Below are positions 36,515 to 44,465 of a stretch of DNA of 64,000 nucleotides, in pieces. The notes under the pieces were generated by a model. The model had not been told where the DNA came from. It did no database searches and was given only the letters and a program-made list of their open reading frames with translations. The stretch covers positions 62,001 to 126,000 of the forward strand of contig NZ_LT984804.1 in NCBI RefSeq assembly GCF_900250115.1, read 5' to 3'. Position 1 is the stretch's first letter, and each line of letters opens with the position of its first letter. Source of the DNA: Cupriavidus taiwanensis (GTDB lineage Bacteria > Pseudomonadota > Gammaproteobacteria > Burkholderiales > Burkholderiaceae). Position numbers and translations under genes: made by a program.

Positions 36515-36856
36515 ATGCACCGCTCGTTGCGCCGATGGCTGTGCCTGCCTTTGTTCTTTGCCGGCGCCAGCGCCTCCGCCCAGGATCTGGTCGACTGCAA
36601 GCGGATCGAGCATGACCAGCTGATCATCGCTTCCCAGGAAACCCTGCTGTTCCTGCGCTGCCGCGCGCGCCAGGTCGCGTACGAGGCGCCGCGCCTGAAG
36701 GGCGTGTCACAACGCGTCAAGGACGACCTGGTGTTCGCGTGCCTGGACCAGGCCGACGCCGTCGAGCACCAGCTGCGCGTGCGCCACGGCTACTCGCGCG
36801 AAGCGCTGGCGCGCCAGCGCTGCGAACTGTCCGGCGCGCTCACCCCCGGCGGGTGA
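36515..36856 (+). CDS. Small secreted Cys-containing protein
   Basis: This 113-residue protein has a signal peptide (MHRSLRRWLCLPLFFAGASA, cleavage near SASA/QDL) and a mature part with four Cys (VDCKRI, LRCRAR, FACLDQ, RCELSG) and the periodic helix pattern of a small two- or three-helix periplasmic protein. I do not recognise a family. It is divergent from the LysR gene and convergent with the SDR gene. Confidence 0.6.
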   Translation: MHRSLRRWLCLPLFFAGASASAQDLVDCKRIEHDQLIIASQETLLFLRCRARQVAYEAPRLKGVSQRVKDDLVFACLDQADAVEHQLRVRHGYSREALARQRCELSGALTPGG

Positions 36857-36872
36857 AGCCGGGACGTCGGCT

Positions 36873-37622
36873 TCAGGCATAGCCGCCATTGGCGCGCAGT
36901 ACCTGCGCATTGACCCACGCACCGTCCGGCCCCGCCAGGAAGGCCACCGCCGCGGCGATGTCGTCCGGTGTGCCGAGGCGCTCCAGCGGCGCCAGTTTTG
37001 CCAGCTGCGCCACCTGCTCCTCTGACTTGCCGTCGAAGAACAGGTCGGTCGCGACCGGCCCCGGCGCCACCGCGTTGACGGTGATGCCGCGGCCGCGCAG
37101 CTCGTTGGCCAGTACCCGCACCAGCCCTTCGACGCCGGCCTTGGCCGCGATGTACGGCCCGTAGCCCGGGAAGGCGCGCGCAATCACGCTGGTCGACAGC
37201 GCGATGATGCGTCCGCCCTGGCCCAGCCGAGCCGCGGCCTGGCCCAGCACCAGGAAGGCGCCGCGCAGGTTGGTGGCGAGGGTCTGGTCAAAGGCGTCGA
37301 TGCCGGCCGGCGCCACCGGCGCCATCGGCATGATGCCGGCGCTGTTGACCACCACGTCGAGCCGGCCGAAGGCCTGTTGCGCGGCATCGAACAGGCGCGC
37401 CACGTCGGGCGCCTGCGCCACGTCGCCCTGGACGGCGATCGCGTTGGCCCCGGCCGCGCGTGCCGCCGCGACGGATTCTTCGGCGCGGGCGGCGTTGCCG
37501 GCATAGCCGACGACGACGTCAAAGCCGTCGGCGGCAAGCCGCAAGGCGATGGCGCGGCCAATGCCGCGCGAGGCGCCGGTGACGAGCGCGGCACGGCGTG
37601 AGGTAGCGGGAAGGGAGGTCAT
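36873..37622 (-). CDS. SDR-family oxidoreductase
   Basis: This 249-residue classical SDR has TGASRGIGRAIALRLAADGF, VVNSAGIMPM, ALSTSVIARAFPGYGPYIAA-K (Tyr and Lys of the YxxxK motif) and the ending GPDGAWVNAQVLRANGGYA. The start follows GGAAACTGCC. It resembles 3-oxoacyl-ACP-reductase-like stress oxidoreductases. The substrate is unknown. Confidence 0.85.
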   Translation of the reverse strand: MTSLPATSRRAALVTGASRGIGRAIALRLAADGFDVVVGYAGNAARAEESVAAARAAGANAIAVQGDVAQAPDVARLFDAAQQAFGRLDVVVNSAGIMPMAPVAPAGIDAFDQTLATNLRGAFLVLGQAAARLGQGGRIIALSTSVIARAFPGYGPYIAAKAGVEGLVRVLANELRGRGITVNAVAPGPVATDLFFDGKSEEQVAQLAKLAPLERLGTPDDIAAAVAFLAGPDGAWVNAQVLRANGGYA

Positions 37623-37880
37623 GGCAGTTTCCTGGTGGGGTGGGAATGGCTGCATGATGGATGTTGGCGTTCGCTGGATAAATGGGCGCAGCGCGAAAGG
37701 ATTAGACAAGGTCGATCAACAATCCAGGGCGTGACGGATCCGGCTCACCAGGCCCGGATTCACGGCTAATCCCTTGCTGGCGTTGCAGGCACCGCCTGCG
37801 CCGAGCGGAGCCTTGCGTTAAGATCGCTTCCTTCCCAGCCGATTTTTGGCGCGCCGTTGCGCTGCATTCCGCGTCTTGCC

Positions 37881-38651
37881 ATGAGCAATCTCAACCAGCA
37901 ATCCATCCTTTCCGTCCATCACTGGACCGACACCCTTTTCAGCTTCACCTGCACGCGCGACCCCGGTTTCCGCTTTGAAAACGGCCAGTTCGCCATGGTC
38001 GGCCTGGAAGTGAACGGCCGCCCGCTGCTGCGCGCCTACAGCATCGCCAGCGCCAACTACGAAGAAACGCTGGAATTCTTCAGCATCAAGGTGCCCGACG
38101 GCCCTCTGACTTCGCGCCTGCAGCACCTGCGCGAAGGCGACCAGATCTACGTCGGCAAGAAGCCGACCGGCACCCTGCTGGTCGACAATCTGCTGCCCGG
38201 CAAGACCCTGTGGCTGCTCGCCACCGGCACCGGCCTGGCGCCGTTCCTGTCGATCATCCGCGACCCCGACGTCTACGAGCGCTACGACAAGGTCGTGCTG
38301 ACCCACACCTGCCGCTTCGTCGAAGAGCTGGCCTACCGCGAGCTGATCCAGGAGCACCTGCCGCAGCACGAGCATCTGGGCGAACTGGTGCGCGAAAAGC
38401 TGGTGTACTTCCCGACCGTGACGCGCGAAGAGTTCGACAACCGCGGCCGCATCACCGACCTGATCGCCTCGGGCGAGCTGTTCGAGCGCCTGGACACGGC
38501 GCCGTTCTCGACCGAGAACGACCGCATCATGCTGTGCGGCAGCCCCGATATGCTGAAGGACGTGCGCGCGATCCTGGAAGCGCGCGGCTTTGCCGAAGGC
38601 AATATGAGCCACCCCGGCCATTTCGTGCTGGAAAAGGCTTTCGTCGGCTGA
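37881..38651 (+). CDS. fpr: Ferredoxin/flavodoxin-NADP+ reductase
   Basis: This 256-residue FNR-family flavoenzyme has the FAD-binding RAYSIASANYEE, the pyrophosphate loop GPLTSRLQHLREGDQIYVGK, the NADP motif LLATGTGLAPFLSIIRD and the C-terminal CGSPDMLKDVRAILEARGF, ending GHFVLEKAFVG. It exchanges electrons between NADPH and ferredoxin or flavodoxin and is often part of the oxidative response. It is transcribed alone. Confidence 0.93.
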   Translation: MSNLNQQSILSVHHWTDTLFSFTCTRDPGFRFENGQFAMVGLEVNGRPLLRAYSIASANYEETLEFFSIKVPDGPLTSRLQHLREGDQIYVGKKPTGTLLVDNLLPGKTLWLLATGTGLAPFLSIIRDPDVYERYDKVVLTHTCRFVEELAYRELIQEHLPQHEHLGELVREKLVYFPTVTREEFDNRGRITDLIASGELFERLDTAPFSTENDRIMLCGSPDMLKDVRAILEARGFAEGNMSHPGHFVLEKAFVG

Positions 38652-38662
38652 GGCCGGCCCGC

Positions 38663-38689
38663 CCCGGCGCGCAGCGATGCCGCGCCGGG
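38663..38689. terminator. GC-rich stem between fpr and fumC
   Basis: CCCGGCGCG pairs with CGCGCCGGG around a 9-nt loop in the convergent gap. No strong T-tract follows on either strand. Confidence 0.4.
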
Positions 38690-38710
38690 CGCCTTGGTTG
38701 TATCCGCGCG

Positions 38711-40117
38711 CTACACCTCGCGCGTCATCCCCTTCAGGTCGATCCACTCGGCGAACTGCGCCTCGGTGACATGCCCCGAGGCGATCGCCGCCTCGCGCAG
38801 CGACAGGTTGCGCTTGACCGCCAGCTTGGCGATCTCCGCGGCGCGGTCGTAGCCGATATGCGGATTGAGCGCGGTCACCGGCATCAGCGAGCGCTCCAGC
38901 AGTTCGGCGATGCGCGCGCGATCGGCCTCGACCCCCTCGACCATGTGCTCGGCAAAGCTCGAAGCCGCGCCCGCCAGCAGGCTCACCGATTGCAGCAGGC
39001 TGTAGATGATCACCGGCTTGTAGGCGTTCAGCTCCAGCGTGCCCAGTCCGTTCGCCAGCGTCACCGTGGTGTGGTTGCCGATCACGCGGCAGCACACCAT
39101 CGCCAGCGCCTCGGCCTGGGTCGGGTTGACCTTGCCCGGCATGATCGACGAGCCCGGCTCGTTGGCCGGCAGCACCAGCTCGGCAAAGCCGGCGCGCGGG
39201 CCGGAGCCGAGCAGCATGAAGTCGCGCGCGATCTTCAGGAATGACGAGGCGGTGGTGTTGAGCGCGCCCGACAGGTCGGCCAGCGCGTCGTGCGCGGCCT
39301 GCAGCGCATAGCGGTTGGGCGCGGGCTCGAACGGCAGGCCGGTGTAGTCGGCCAGCGCGCGCGCAAAGGCCGCGGCAAAGCCGTGCGGCGCGTTCAGGCC
39401 GGTGCCTACCGCGGTGCCGCCCTGCGCCACCGGCATCGCGCGCAGCATGGCCTGCTGCAGGCGCGACTGCGCATCGGCCACCTGCGCCATGTAGCCGGAG
39501 AACTCCTGCCCCAGGGTCAGCGGCACCGCGTCCTGCAGGTGCGTGCGGCCCACCTTGACGATATCGGCAAAGGCCTCGACCTTGCGCGCGAAGGTCTGCT
39601 GCAACTGCTCCAGCGCGGGCAGCAGTTGCTGCTGGACCGCGCGCGTGGCGGCGATGTGCATCGCGGTGGGAAAGCTGTCGTTGGACGACTGGCTGGCGTT
39701 GACGTGGTCGTTGGGATGCACCGGGGTCTTGCTGCCGACCTCGCCGCCGAGCAACTGGATGGCGCGGTTGGCGATGACCTCGTTCAGGTTCATGTTGGTC
39801 TGCGTGCCGGAGCCGGTCTGCCAGACCGACAGCGGGAACTCTTCGGGCCAGCGGCCTTCGATCACCTCGGCGGCGGCCTGCTCGATGGCCTGCGCCAGTT
39901 CGGGCCGCAGCACGCCCAGTTCGCCGTTGGCGCGCGCCGCGCACAGCTTCAGGATGGCAAAGGCCTCGATCAGCGCGGGCGGCATCTTCTCGGTGCCGAT
40001 GCGGAAATTCTGGCGCGAGCGTTCGGTCTGCGCTCCCCACAGATGGCCGGCGGGCACGGGCACGTCGCCCAGGCTGTCTTTTTCAATGCGGGTGGCGGTG
40101 GTGGACGGGTCTGGCAT
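38711..40117 (-). CDS. fumC: Class II fumarate hydratase
   Basis: This 468-residue enzyme of the TCA cycle interconverts fumarate and malate without an iron-sulfur cluster. It shows DSLGDVPVPAGHLWGAQTER, the substrate-binding HPNDHVNASQSSNDSFPTAM and the lyase signature GSSIMPGKVNPTQAEAL. The length is the family norm. A LysR gene is divergent 138 nt upstream. Confidence 0.95.
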   Translation of the reverse strand: MPDPSTTATRIEKDSLGDVPVPAGHLWGAQTERSRQNFRIGTEKMPPALIEAFAILKLCAARANGELGVLRPELAQAIEQAAAEVIEGRWPEEFPLSVWQTGSGTQTNMNLNEVIANRAIQLLGGEVGSKTPVHPNDHVNASQSSNDSFPTAMHIAATRAVQQQLLPALEQLQQTFARKVEAFADIVKVGRTHLQDAVPLTLGQEFSGYMAQVADAQSRLQQAMLRAMPVAQGGTAVGTGLNAPHGFAAAFARALADYTGLPFEPAPNRYALQAAHDALADLSGALNTTASSFLKIARDFMLLGSGPRAGFAELVLPANEPGSSIMPGKVNPTQAEALAMVCCRVIGNHTTVTLANGLGTLELNAYKPVIIYSLLQSVSLLAGAASSFAEHMVEGVEADRARIAELLERSLMPVTALNPHIGYDRAAEIAKLAVKRNLSLREAAIASGHVTEAQFAEWIDLKGMTREV

Positions 40118-40255
40118 GGGCTACTCCTTGGCAAGGCGGCGGGCGGCTGGGCCGGAGGGCGTGGTGCGGTCCATTAGAATAACGCTTCGCCATGGCGAGC
40201 GCCCGCGTGCCGCCGTCTTGCCGCGTTGCCGGCGTTCGCGACATCTTCCCGCCGC

Positions 40256-41143
40256 ATGCTCATCGCCCAGCTCAAATCCTTCTTCATGGTGGCCCGCATC
40301 GGCAGCGTCACGCAGGCGGCCAAGCGCCTGGGCCTGTCGCAGCCCACCATCACCGCGCAGATCCGCGCGCTGGAAGAGGCCTATGGGGTCGAGCTGTTCC
40401 ACCGCGGCGGGCGCCGGCTGGCGCTGTCCGACGCGGGGCTGGCGCTGCTGCCGCGGGTCGAGGCGCTGGTGCAGCAGGAAACCGAGATCGATTTCTTCCT
40501 GCGCCATTCGGGCGACCTGCGCACCGGCAGCCTGCGCGTGGGCGCCACCGCGCCTTACTACGTGCTGGAACTGATCCGCCGCTTCAGCGACCGGTTCCCG
40601 GCGATCGACGTGAGCGTGGTCACCGGCAATTCGCAGGAGGTGCTGGAGGCGCTGCAGGAGTACCGCGTCGATCTCGCCACCTCGTCGCAGCGCGTCGACG
40701 ACGCGCGCCTTTCGCGCATGCTGCTGGGGGTGGATCCGCTGATGCTGGTGGTGCATCGCACCCATGCGCTCGCCGGGCGTAGCGAAGTGCCGGTGAGCGC
40801 GCTGGCGGGCTGCCGGCTGCTGACGCGCGAGCTGGGATCGACCACCCGCATCGCCACCGAGGACATGCTGGCGCAGGCGCGCGTCAGCCCCGCGGCGCAG
40901 ATGGAAATCGGCAGCCGTGAGTCGATCCGCGAAGCGGTGATCCGCAACCTGGGCGTTTCGGTGATCGCCCGGCACGAGGTGCCGAGCCATCCTGACCTGC
41001 GCGTGCTGGGCTTCACCGATGCCGCGCCGTGCCTGCACGAATACCTGTATTGCCTGCGCGAGCGGCGCGGCGCACGGCTGATCGATGCCTTCGCCGCGCT
41101 GGCGGACACGCCGCCGGTGCGCGCCAGCGGCGCGGCCGACTGA
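40256..41143 (+). CDS. LysR-family regulator, divergent from fumC
   Basis: The 295-residue protein has QAAKRLGLSQPTITAQIRAL in its helix-turn-helix and RTGSLRVGATAPYYVLELIR at the start of the effector domain. This resembles the CysB/PhnR-like group often linked to phosphonate or AEP genes, but that is a weak inference. ATG 40256 gives the conserved N-terminus MLIAQLKSFF. The target could be fumC or a distant set. Confidence 0.85.
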   Translation: MLIAQLKSFFMVARIGSVTQAAKRLGLSQPTITAQIRALEEAYGVELFHRGGRRLALSDAGLALLPRVEALVQQETEIDFFLRHSGDLRTGSLRVGATAPYYVLELIRRFSDRFPAIDVSVVTGNSQEVLEALQEYRVDLATSSQRVDDARLSRMLLGVDPLMLVVHRTHALAGRSEVPVSALAGCRLLTRELGSTTRIATEDMLAQARVSPAAQMEIGSRESIREAVIRNLGVSVIARHEVPSHPDLRVLGFTDAAPCLHEYLYCLRERRGARLIDAFAALADTPPVRASGAAD

Positions 41144-41155
41144 GTTCCGCTGGCG

Positions 41156-41506
41156 CTACGCCGTCATTTTCAGGCACTGCTCCATGCACACCGCGCAGGC
41201 GCGTGCGCATTCCTGGCAGTGCTCGGCATCATGGCGCTCGCATTCCTCCTTGCACCACTTGCAGACCTCGGCGCAGTCCTCGCACACCAGCGGCGCGAAC
41301 TCGCTGTTGCGCAGCATGTACGAGGCGGCCAGCTGGGCGATGCCGGCGCAATCCATGTCCAGCGCAATGCAGCGCGCCATCTTGCGCACGTCCTGTTCTT
41401 CCAGGCAGGCGGCCGCGCACTTGAGGGCGGCCGCCGCCGCGGCATTGCAGGCGGCAATGCAGTCGGCGTAGCGGGCGGCGTTTTCCTGCACGGTGGGTCG
41501 GATCAT
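41156..41506 (-). CDS. Cytosolic four-helix-bundle copper-storage-like protein
   Basis: This 116-residue protein has 16 cysteines in helix-compatible CxxxC spacing (YADCIAACNA, LKCAAACLEE, CEDCAEVCKWCKEECERHDA, HCQECARACAVCMEQCLKM). This matches the DUF326/Csp four-helix bundle, whose members hold many Cu(I) ions inside the bundle. No signal peptide is seen, so it is the cytosolic (Csp3-like) type. AAGGAGG precedes the ATG. It is convergent with the LysR gene (12-nt gap). Confidence 0.85.
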   Translation of the reverse strand: MIRPTVQENAARYADCIAACNAAAAAALKCAAACLEEQDVRKMARCIALDMDCAGIAQLAASYMLRNSEFAPLVCEDCAEVCKWCKEECERHDAEHCQECARACAVCMEQCLKMTA

Positions 41507-41830
41507 GGAACGTCCTCCTTCGGGGGTAGGTGGATGGAACCGGCATGCCCGCAGTGCGGCAGGCGGCGCATCCGCGCCCGCACCGGGCATCGTTATCCAC
41601 AATAGCAGGCGCTGCAGCTTCCTGTCGGCCCGGTATTTGCTGCGCAGCGCTGGTTACAATGCCGGGTAAGCGCGGCACGCAGGCGCCGGCACTCAGGCAT
41701 CGCAGCCGTCACCTGCGCCACGGTCCGGGGCACCACCGGCCCGCATTGCGCATCTAACAGGCACGGCACCGGCCAAGGCGGCCGGCCGCTGCAAACACAC
41801 ACACCGGCAGCACGGGGAAGGAAGGACATC
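41507..41830. other. Gap between copper-storage and zinc-ribbon genes
   Basis: This divergent 324-nt gap must hold both promoters. I see no RNA gene or terminator. A lone DnaA-box-like TTATCCACA is at 41593-41601 and is most likely chance. Confidence 0.4.
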
Positions 41831-42205
41831 ATGGGCGAGGCAAAACGGCGGGGTACTCCCGAGGAGCGTGCGGCACAGGCACGCGCAAAGATCGAGGCCT
41901 TGCGCCCCGCCCAGCTGGTCTGCGGGCACTGCAAGACCGCCTTCGCGCAGTTCGACGCGCTCGACGTGCCGGGCCTGCCCGGCATCGACGCGGTGTTCGG
42001 CGGCGAATGCCCGAACTGCGGCAACGACGTGGTGGTGTTCAAGGGCGCGCCCGAGGCCGTCGCCCAGGCCATGATCGCCTGGGAAAAGATGCTCGGCGCC
42101 GATGCCCAGCTCGGCTACCAGTCCAGCGACGGCCGCCACGTGCCGTTCGAGCCCGAGGGCGCGGCCGGCGCGGTGCCGGACAAGCCCGCGGGCACGCTTC
42201 ACTGA
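41831..42205 (+). CDS. Small zinc-ribbon hypothetical protein
   Basis: This 124-residue protein begins with a basic helix (MGEAKRRGTPEERAAQARAK) followed by CGHCKTAF and, after 35-40 residues, CPNCGND, a four-Cys zinc ribbon. The rest is acidic and low in known motifs. I do not recognise a family. A good ribosome site (GGAAGGAAGG) precedes the ATG. Its last 7 nt overlap the end of the convergent GGDEF gene. Confidence 0.65.
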   Translation: MGEAKRRGTPEERAAQARAKIEALRPAQLVCGHCKTAFAQFDALDVPGLPGIDAVFGGECPNCGNDVVVFKGAPEAVAQAMIAWEKMLGADAQLGYQSSDGRHVPFEPEGAAGAVPDKPAGTLH

Positions 42206-44205
42206 GCCGCGGAAGGCCGCGCGTGCTGCGGGCCGGGTGCGTCGGCCAGCTCGGGCGGGCCGATCTCGTAGCGGCCGCGGCCCGCGCCCTTGGCCCGGTA
42301 TAGCAGCACGTCCGCGAGCCGCATCAGCTCGTGGTCCTGCGCCGGGCCGCCGCGGTACAGCGCCACGCCGATGCTGACATCGACGTCGGCGCGCACGCCC
42401 TCGAAGCTGAACGGAACATCCATCGCCTGCAGGATCGCTTGCGCGACCCGGCGCGCGGCGGCGGGCTGCGGCAGGTCTTCCAGCACCACGGCGAACTCGT
42501 CGCCGCCCAGCCGCGCCACGGTATCGCTGTCGCGCACGCAGTCGCGCACGCGCTGGGCGAAGTCCTGCAGCAGCAGGTCGCCGGCGGCGTGGCCGTGGAT
42601 ATCGTTGACCGCCTTGAAGCGGTCCATGTCCAGATACAGCAGCGCCATCAGCGTGCCTTCGTCGCGGCTGCGCGCCATGGCTGCGTGCAGCTGCCCTTCG
42701 AAGGCGCTGCGGTTGAGCAGCTGCGTCAGGTGGTCGGTGCGCGACATGCGCGCCAGGCGCCGGGTCTCGAGCTTGCGCTGGGTGATGTCCTGCACGTGGA
42801 CATGCACGCCGACCACTTCGCTGCCGTCGGCGCTCCATTCCGGGCGCAGGCTGGTTTCCATGCAATGGTAGTCGGAGCCCTCGTCCTCGGTTTCGAAGGT
42901 GACCGCGCTGCCGGCCAGCGCCCGTTCCAGGAACGGCCGCACGCGCGCGAAGCGCGCCTCGCCGAGGACCTCGCGCATCGGCCTGCCGCGCAGTTGTTCC
43001 GGCTTCAGGCCGAACACCCGCTCATAGGCCAGGTTGTTGAAGACATAGCGCGCTTCGGTGTCGACAAAGGCCAGCAGCGACGGCAGCGTGTCGGTCACCG
43101 CGCGCAGCCGCCGCTCGCTGCGGTCCAGCGCCTGGCGGCGCTCGCGCACGTCGCGCATCAGCTTGATGAAGGCGCGCGTCAGGTCACCGATCTCGTCGCG
43201 CTGCTGGCGCGTGGGCAGGCGCTCGAACGCGGACAGGTCGTTGGCGCTGGCCAGCACCACCCGGTGCAGGCGCGACAGCGGCGCCAGCTGGCGCCGCACT
43301 GCCAGCCAGATCAGCAGCGCCACCCCGGCCATCGCCACCCCAGCCATGCCGAGGAAGCGCTGCTGCATCTGCCGCAGCGGCGCGTAAGCCTCGCGCGCCG
43401 GCAGCAGCGCCACCAGTTCCCAGCCGGTGCTCGACATCAGGTAGCGCGCAATCACCGGCCGCGCCGGCGTCAGGAATTCCAGCGGCGCGGGGCTGTCGTC
43501 CTCGCCGCAGGTGTCGGCCACGGGCCGGGCCGGCTGGCGTGCCTGGGCGGGATCGGGATGGCGCACGTAGACCGGTTCGCGACCGGCCGATACCAGGCAG
43601 TAGTAGCCGGTGGTGCCGAGCCGGTTGTGCAGGATGTCGACCAGGAAATTGGCGCTGGAGAGGTCCAGCCATCCGCCCACCAGGCCCAGGAAGCCGCGCT
43701 GCGGCGACAGCACCGGCACCGCCACCAGCACGCCCATCTGGCCGCTGGCGCGCGAGCGGATCGGCGGCGATACCACCGGCGCCAGCGTGCGCGCGGCCTC
43801 GCGGAAGTAGGCGCGGTCGCTGACTTCGGCACCGTCGCCCAGGTCGCTGAGGACATTGCCGTGCTGGTCCGCGACCAGCAGCGCGTTGAATGCCGCCGGC
43901 ACCGGGATCGCGGCGGACAGCGCCTGCAGCGCGCGCTGCCGCGCCGCGGCGCCATGCGCCTGCGCCAGCAGGCCGCCGAGCTGGCCGGCCTGGTGCGACA
44001 GCAGCTGGATGCGGTCGTTCATGGCCGTGTCGAGCTGGTTGGCGGTCAGCTTGACCACGGAATCCTGCTGGCCCTCGAGCGCATCGTGCAGATCGCTGTG
44101 GGCGTCATACAGGGCGATCAGTATGATGCCGGTGCCGAACACCGCGGCCAGCACGGTGGTGATGATCGCAATGCGCGCTTTCAGCGTGGGCGTGTAAACG
44201 GGCAT
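42199..44205 (-). CDS. Membrane sensor diguanylate cyclase (dCache-HAMP-PAS-GGDEF)
   Basis: This 668-residue protein has TM1 at about 10-30, a periplasmic dCache-like sensor (YFREAARTLAPVVSPPIRSR, GYYCLVSAGREPVYVRHPDP), TM2 near 295-318 and a HAMP helix. A PAS domain with FVDTEARYVFNNLAYERVFG follows, then a C-terminal GGDEF domain. The active motif is intact (VARLGGDEFAVVLEDL) and an inhibitory RxxD site (RDSD) lies 5 residues before it, so it should make c-di-GMP with product inhibition. It is divergent from a GGDEF-EAL gene. The chemical signal sensed is unknown. Confidence 0.9.
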   Translation of the reverse strand: MPVYTPTLKARIAIITTVLAAVFGTGIILIALYDAHSDLHDALEGQQDSVVKLTANQLDTAMNDRIQLLSHQAGQLGGLLAQAHGAAARQRALQALSAAIPVPAAFNALLVADQHGNVLSDLGDGAEVSDRAYFREAARTLAPVVSPPIRSRASGQMGVLVAVPVLSPQRGFLGLVGGWLDLSSANFLVDILHNRLGTTGYYCLVSAGREPVYVRHPDPAQARQPARPVADTCGEDDSPAPLEFLTPARPVIARYLMSSTGWELVALLPAREAYAPLRQMQQRFLGMAGVAMAGVALLIWLAVRRQLAPLSRLHRVVLASANDLSAFERLPTRQQRDEIGDLTRAFIKLMRDVRERRQALDRSERRLRAVTDTLPSLLAFVDTEARYVFNNLAYERVFGLKPEQLRGRPMREVLGEARFARVRPFLERALAGSAVTFETEDEGSDYHCMETSLRPEWSADGSEVVGVHVHVQDITQRKLETRRLARMSRTDHLTQLLNRSAFEGQLHAAMARSRDEGTLMALLYLDMDRFKAVNDIHGHAAGDLLLQDFAQRVRDCVRDSDTVARLGGDEFAVVLEDLPQPAAARRVAQAILQAMDVPFSFEGVRADVDVSIGVALYRGGPAQDHELMRLADVLLYRAKGAGRGRYEIGPPELADAPGPQHARPSAAQ

Positions 44206-44465
44206 GTCGTGTGCAGTGGGGGCGCAAGGGCAGCGGGGAACAGCGCAGGCTTGTCGCAAACTGCAGGTCGAGTCTCGGGTGCAACCCTACCATACCCCTG
44301 CCTTGGTGGGGCATCCGGCATTTCCCCGCAGCCGTTGCCATGCCGCGGCGGGGCTGTGCGCGCTGCCTGCGCCACGGTATAGTCCCGCGCTAAGGCGAAG
44401 GCTGACCGCGTGGCGGCATGCCTGCCAGGGGCCGGGCCCCTGCCGCATGCCGGAACCCAGCGACC

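Noticed and set aside
41593..41601. Perfect DnaA box TTATCCACA
   Set aside because: A single 9-mer is expected by chance about once in windows of this size; there are no further boxes, no AT-rich unwinding region and no replication gene.
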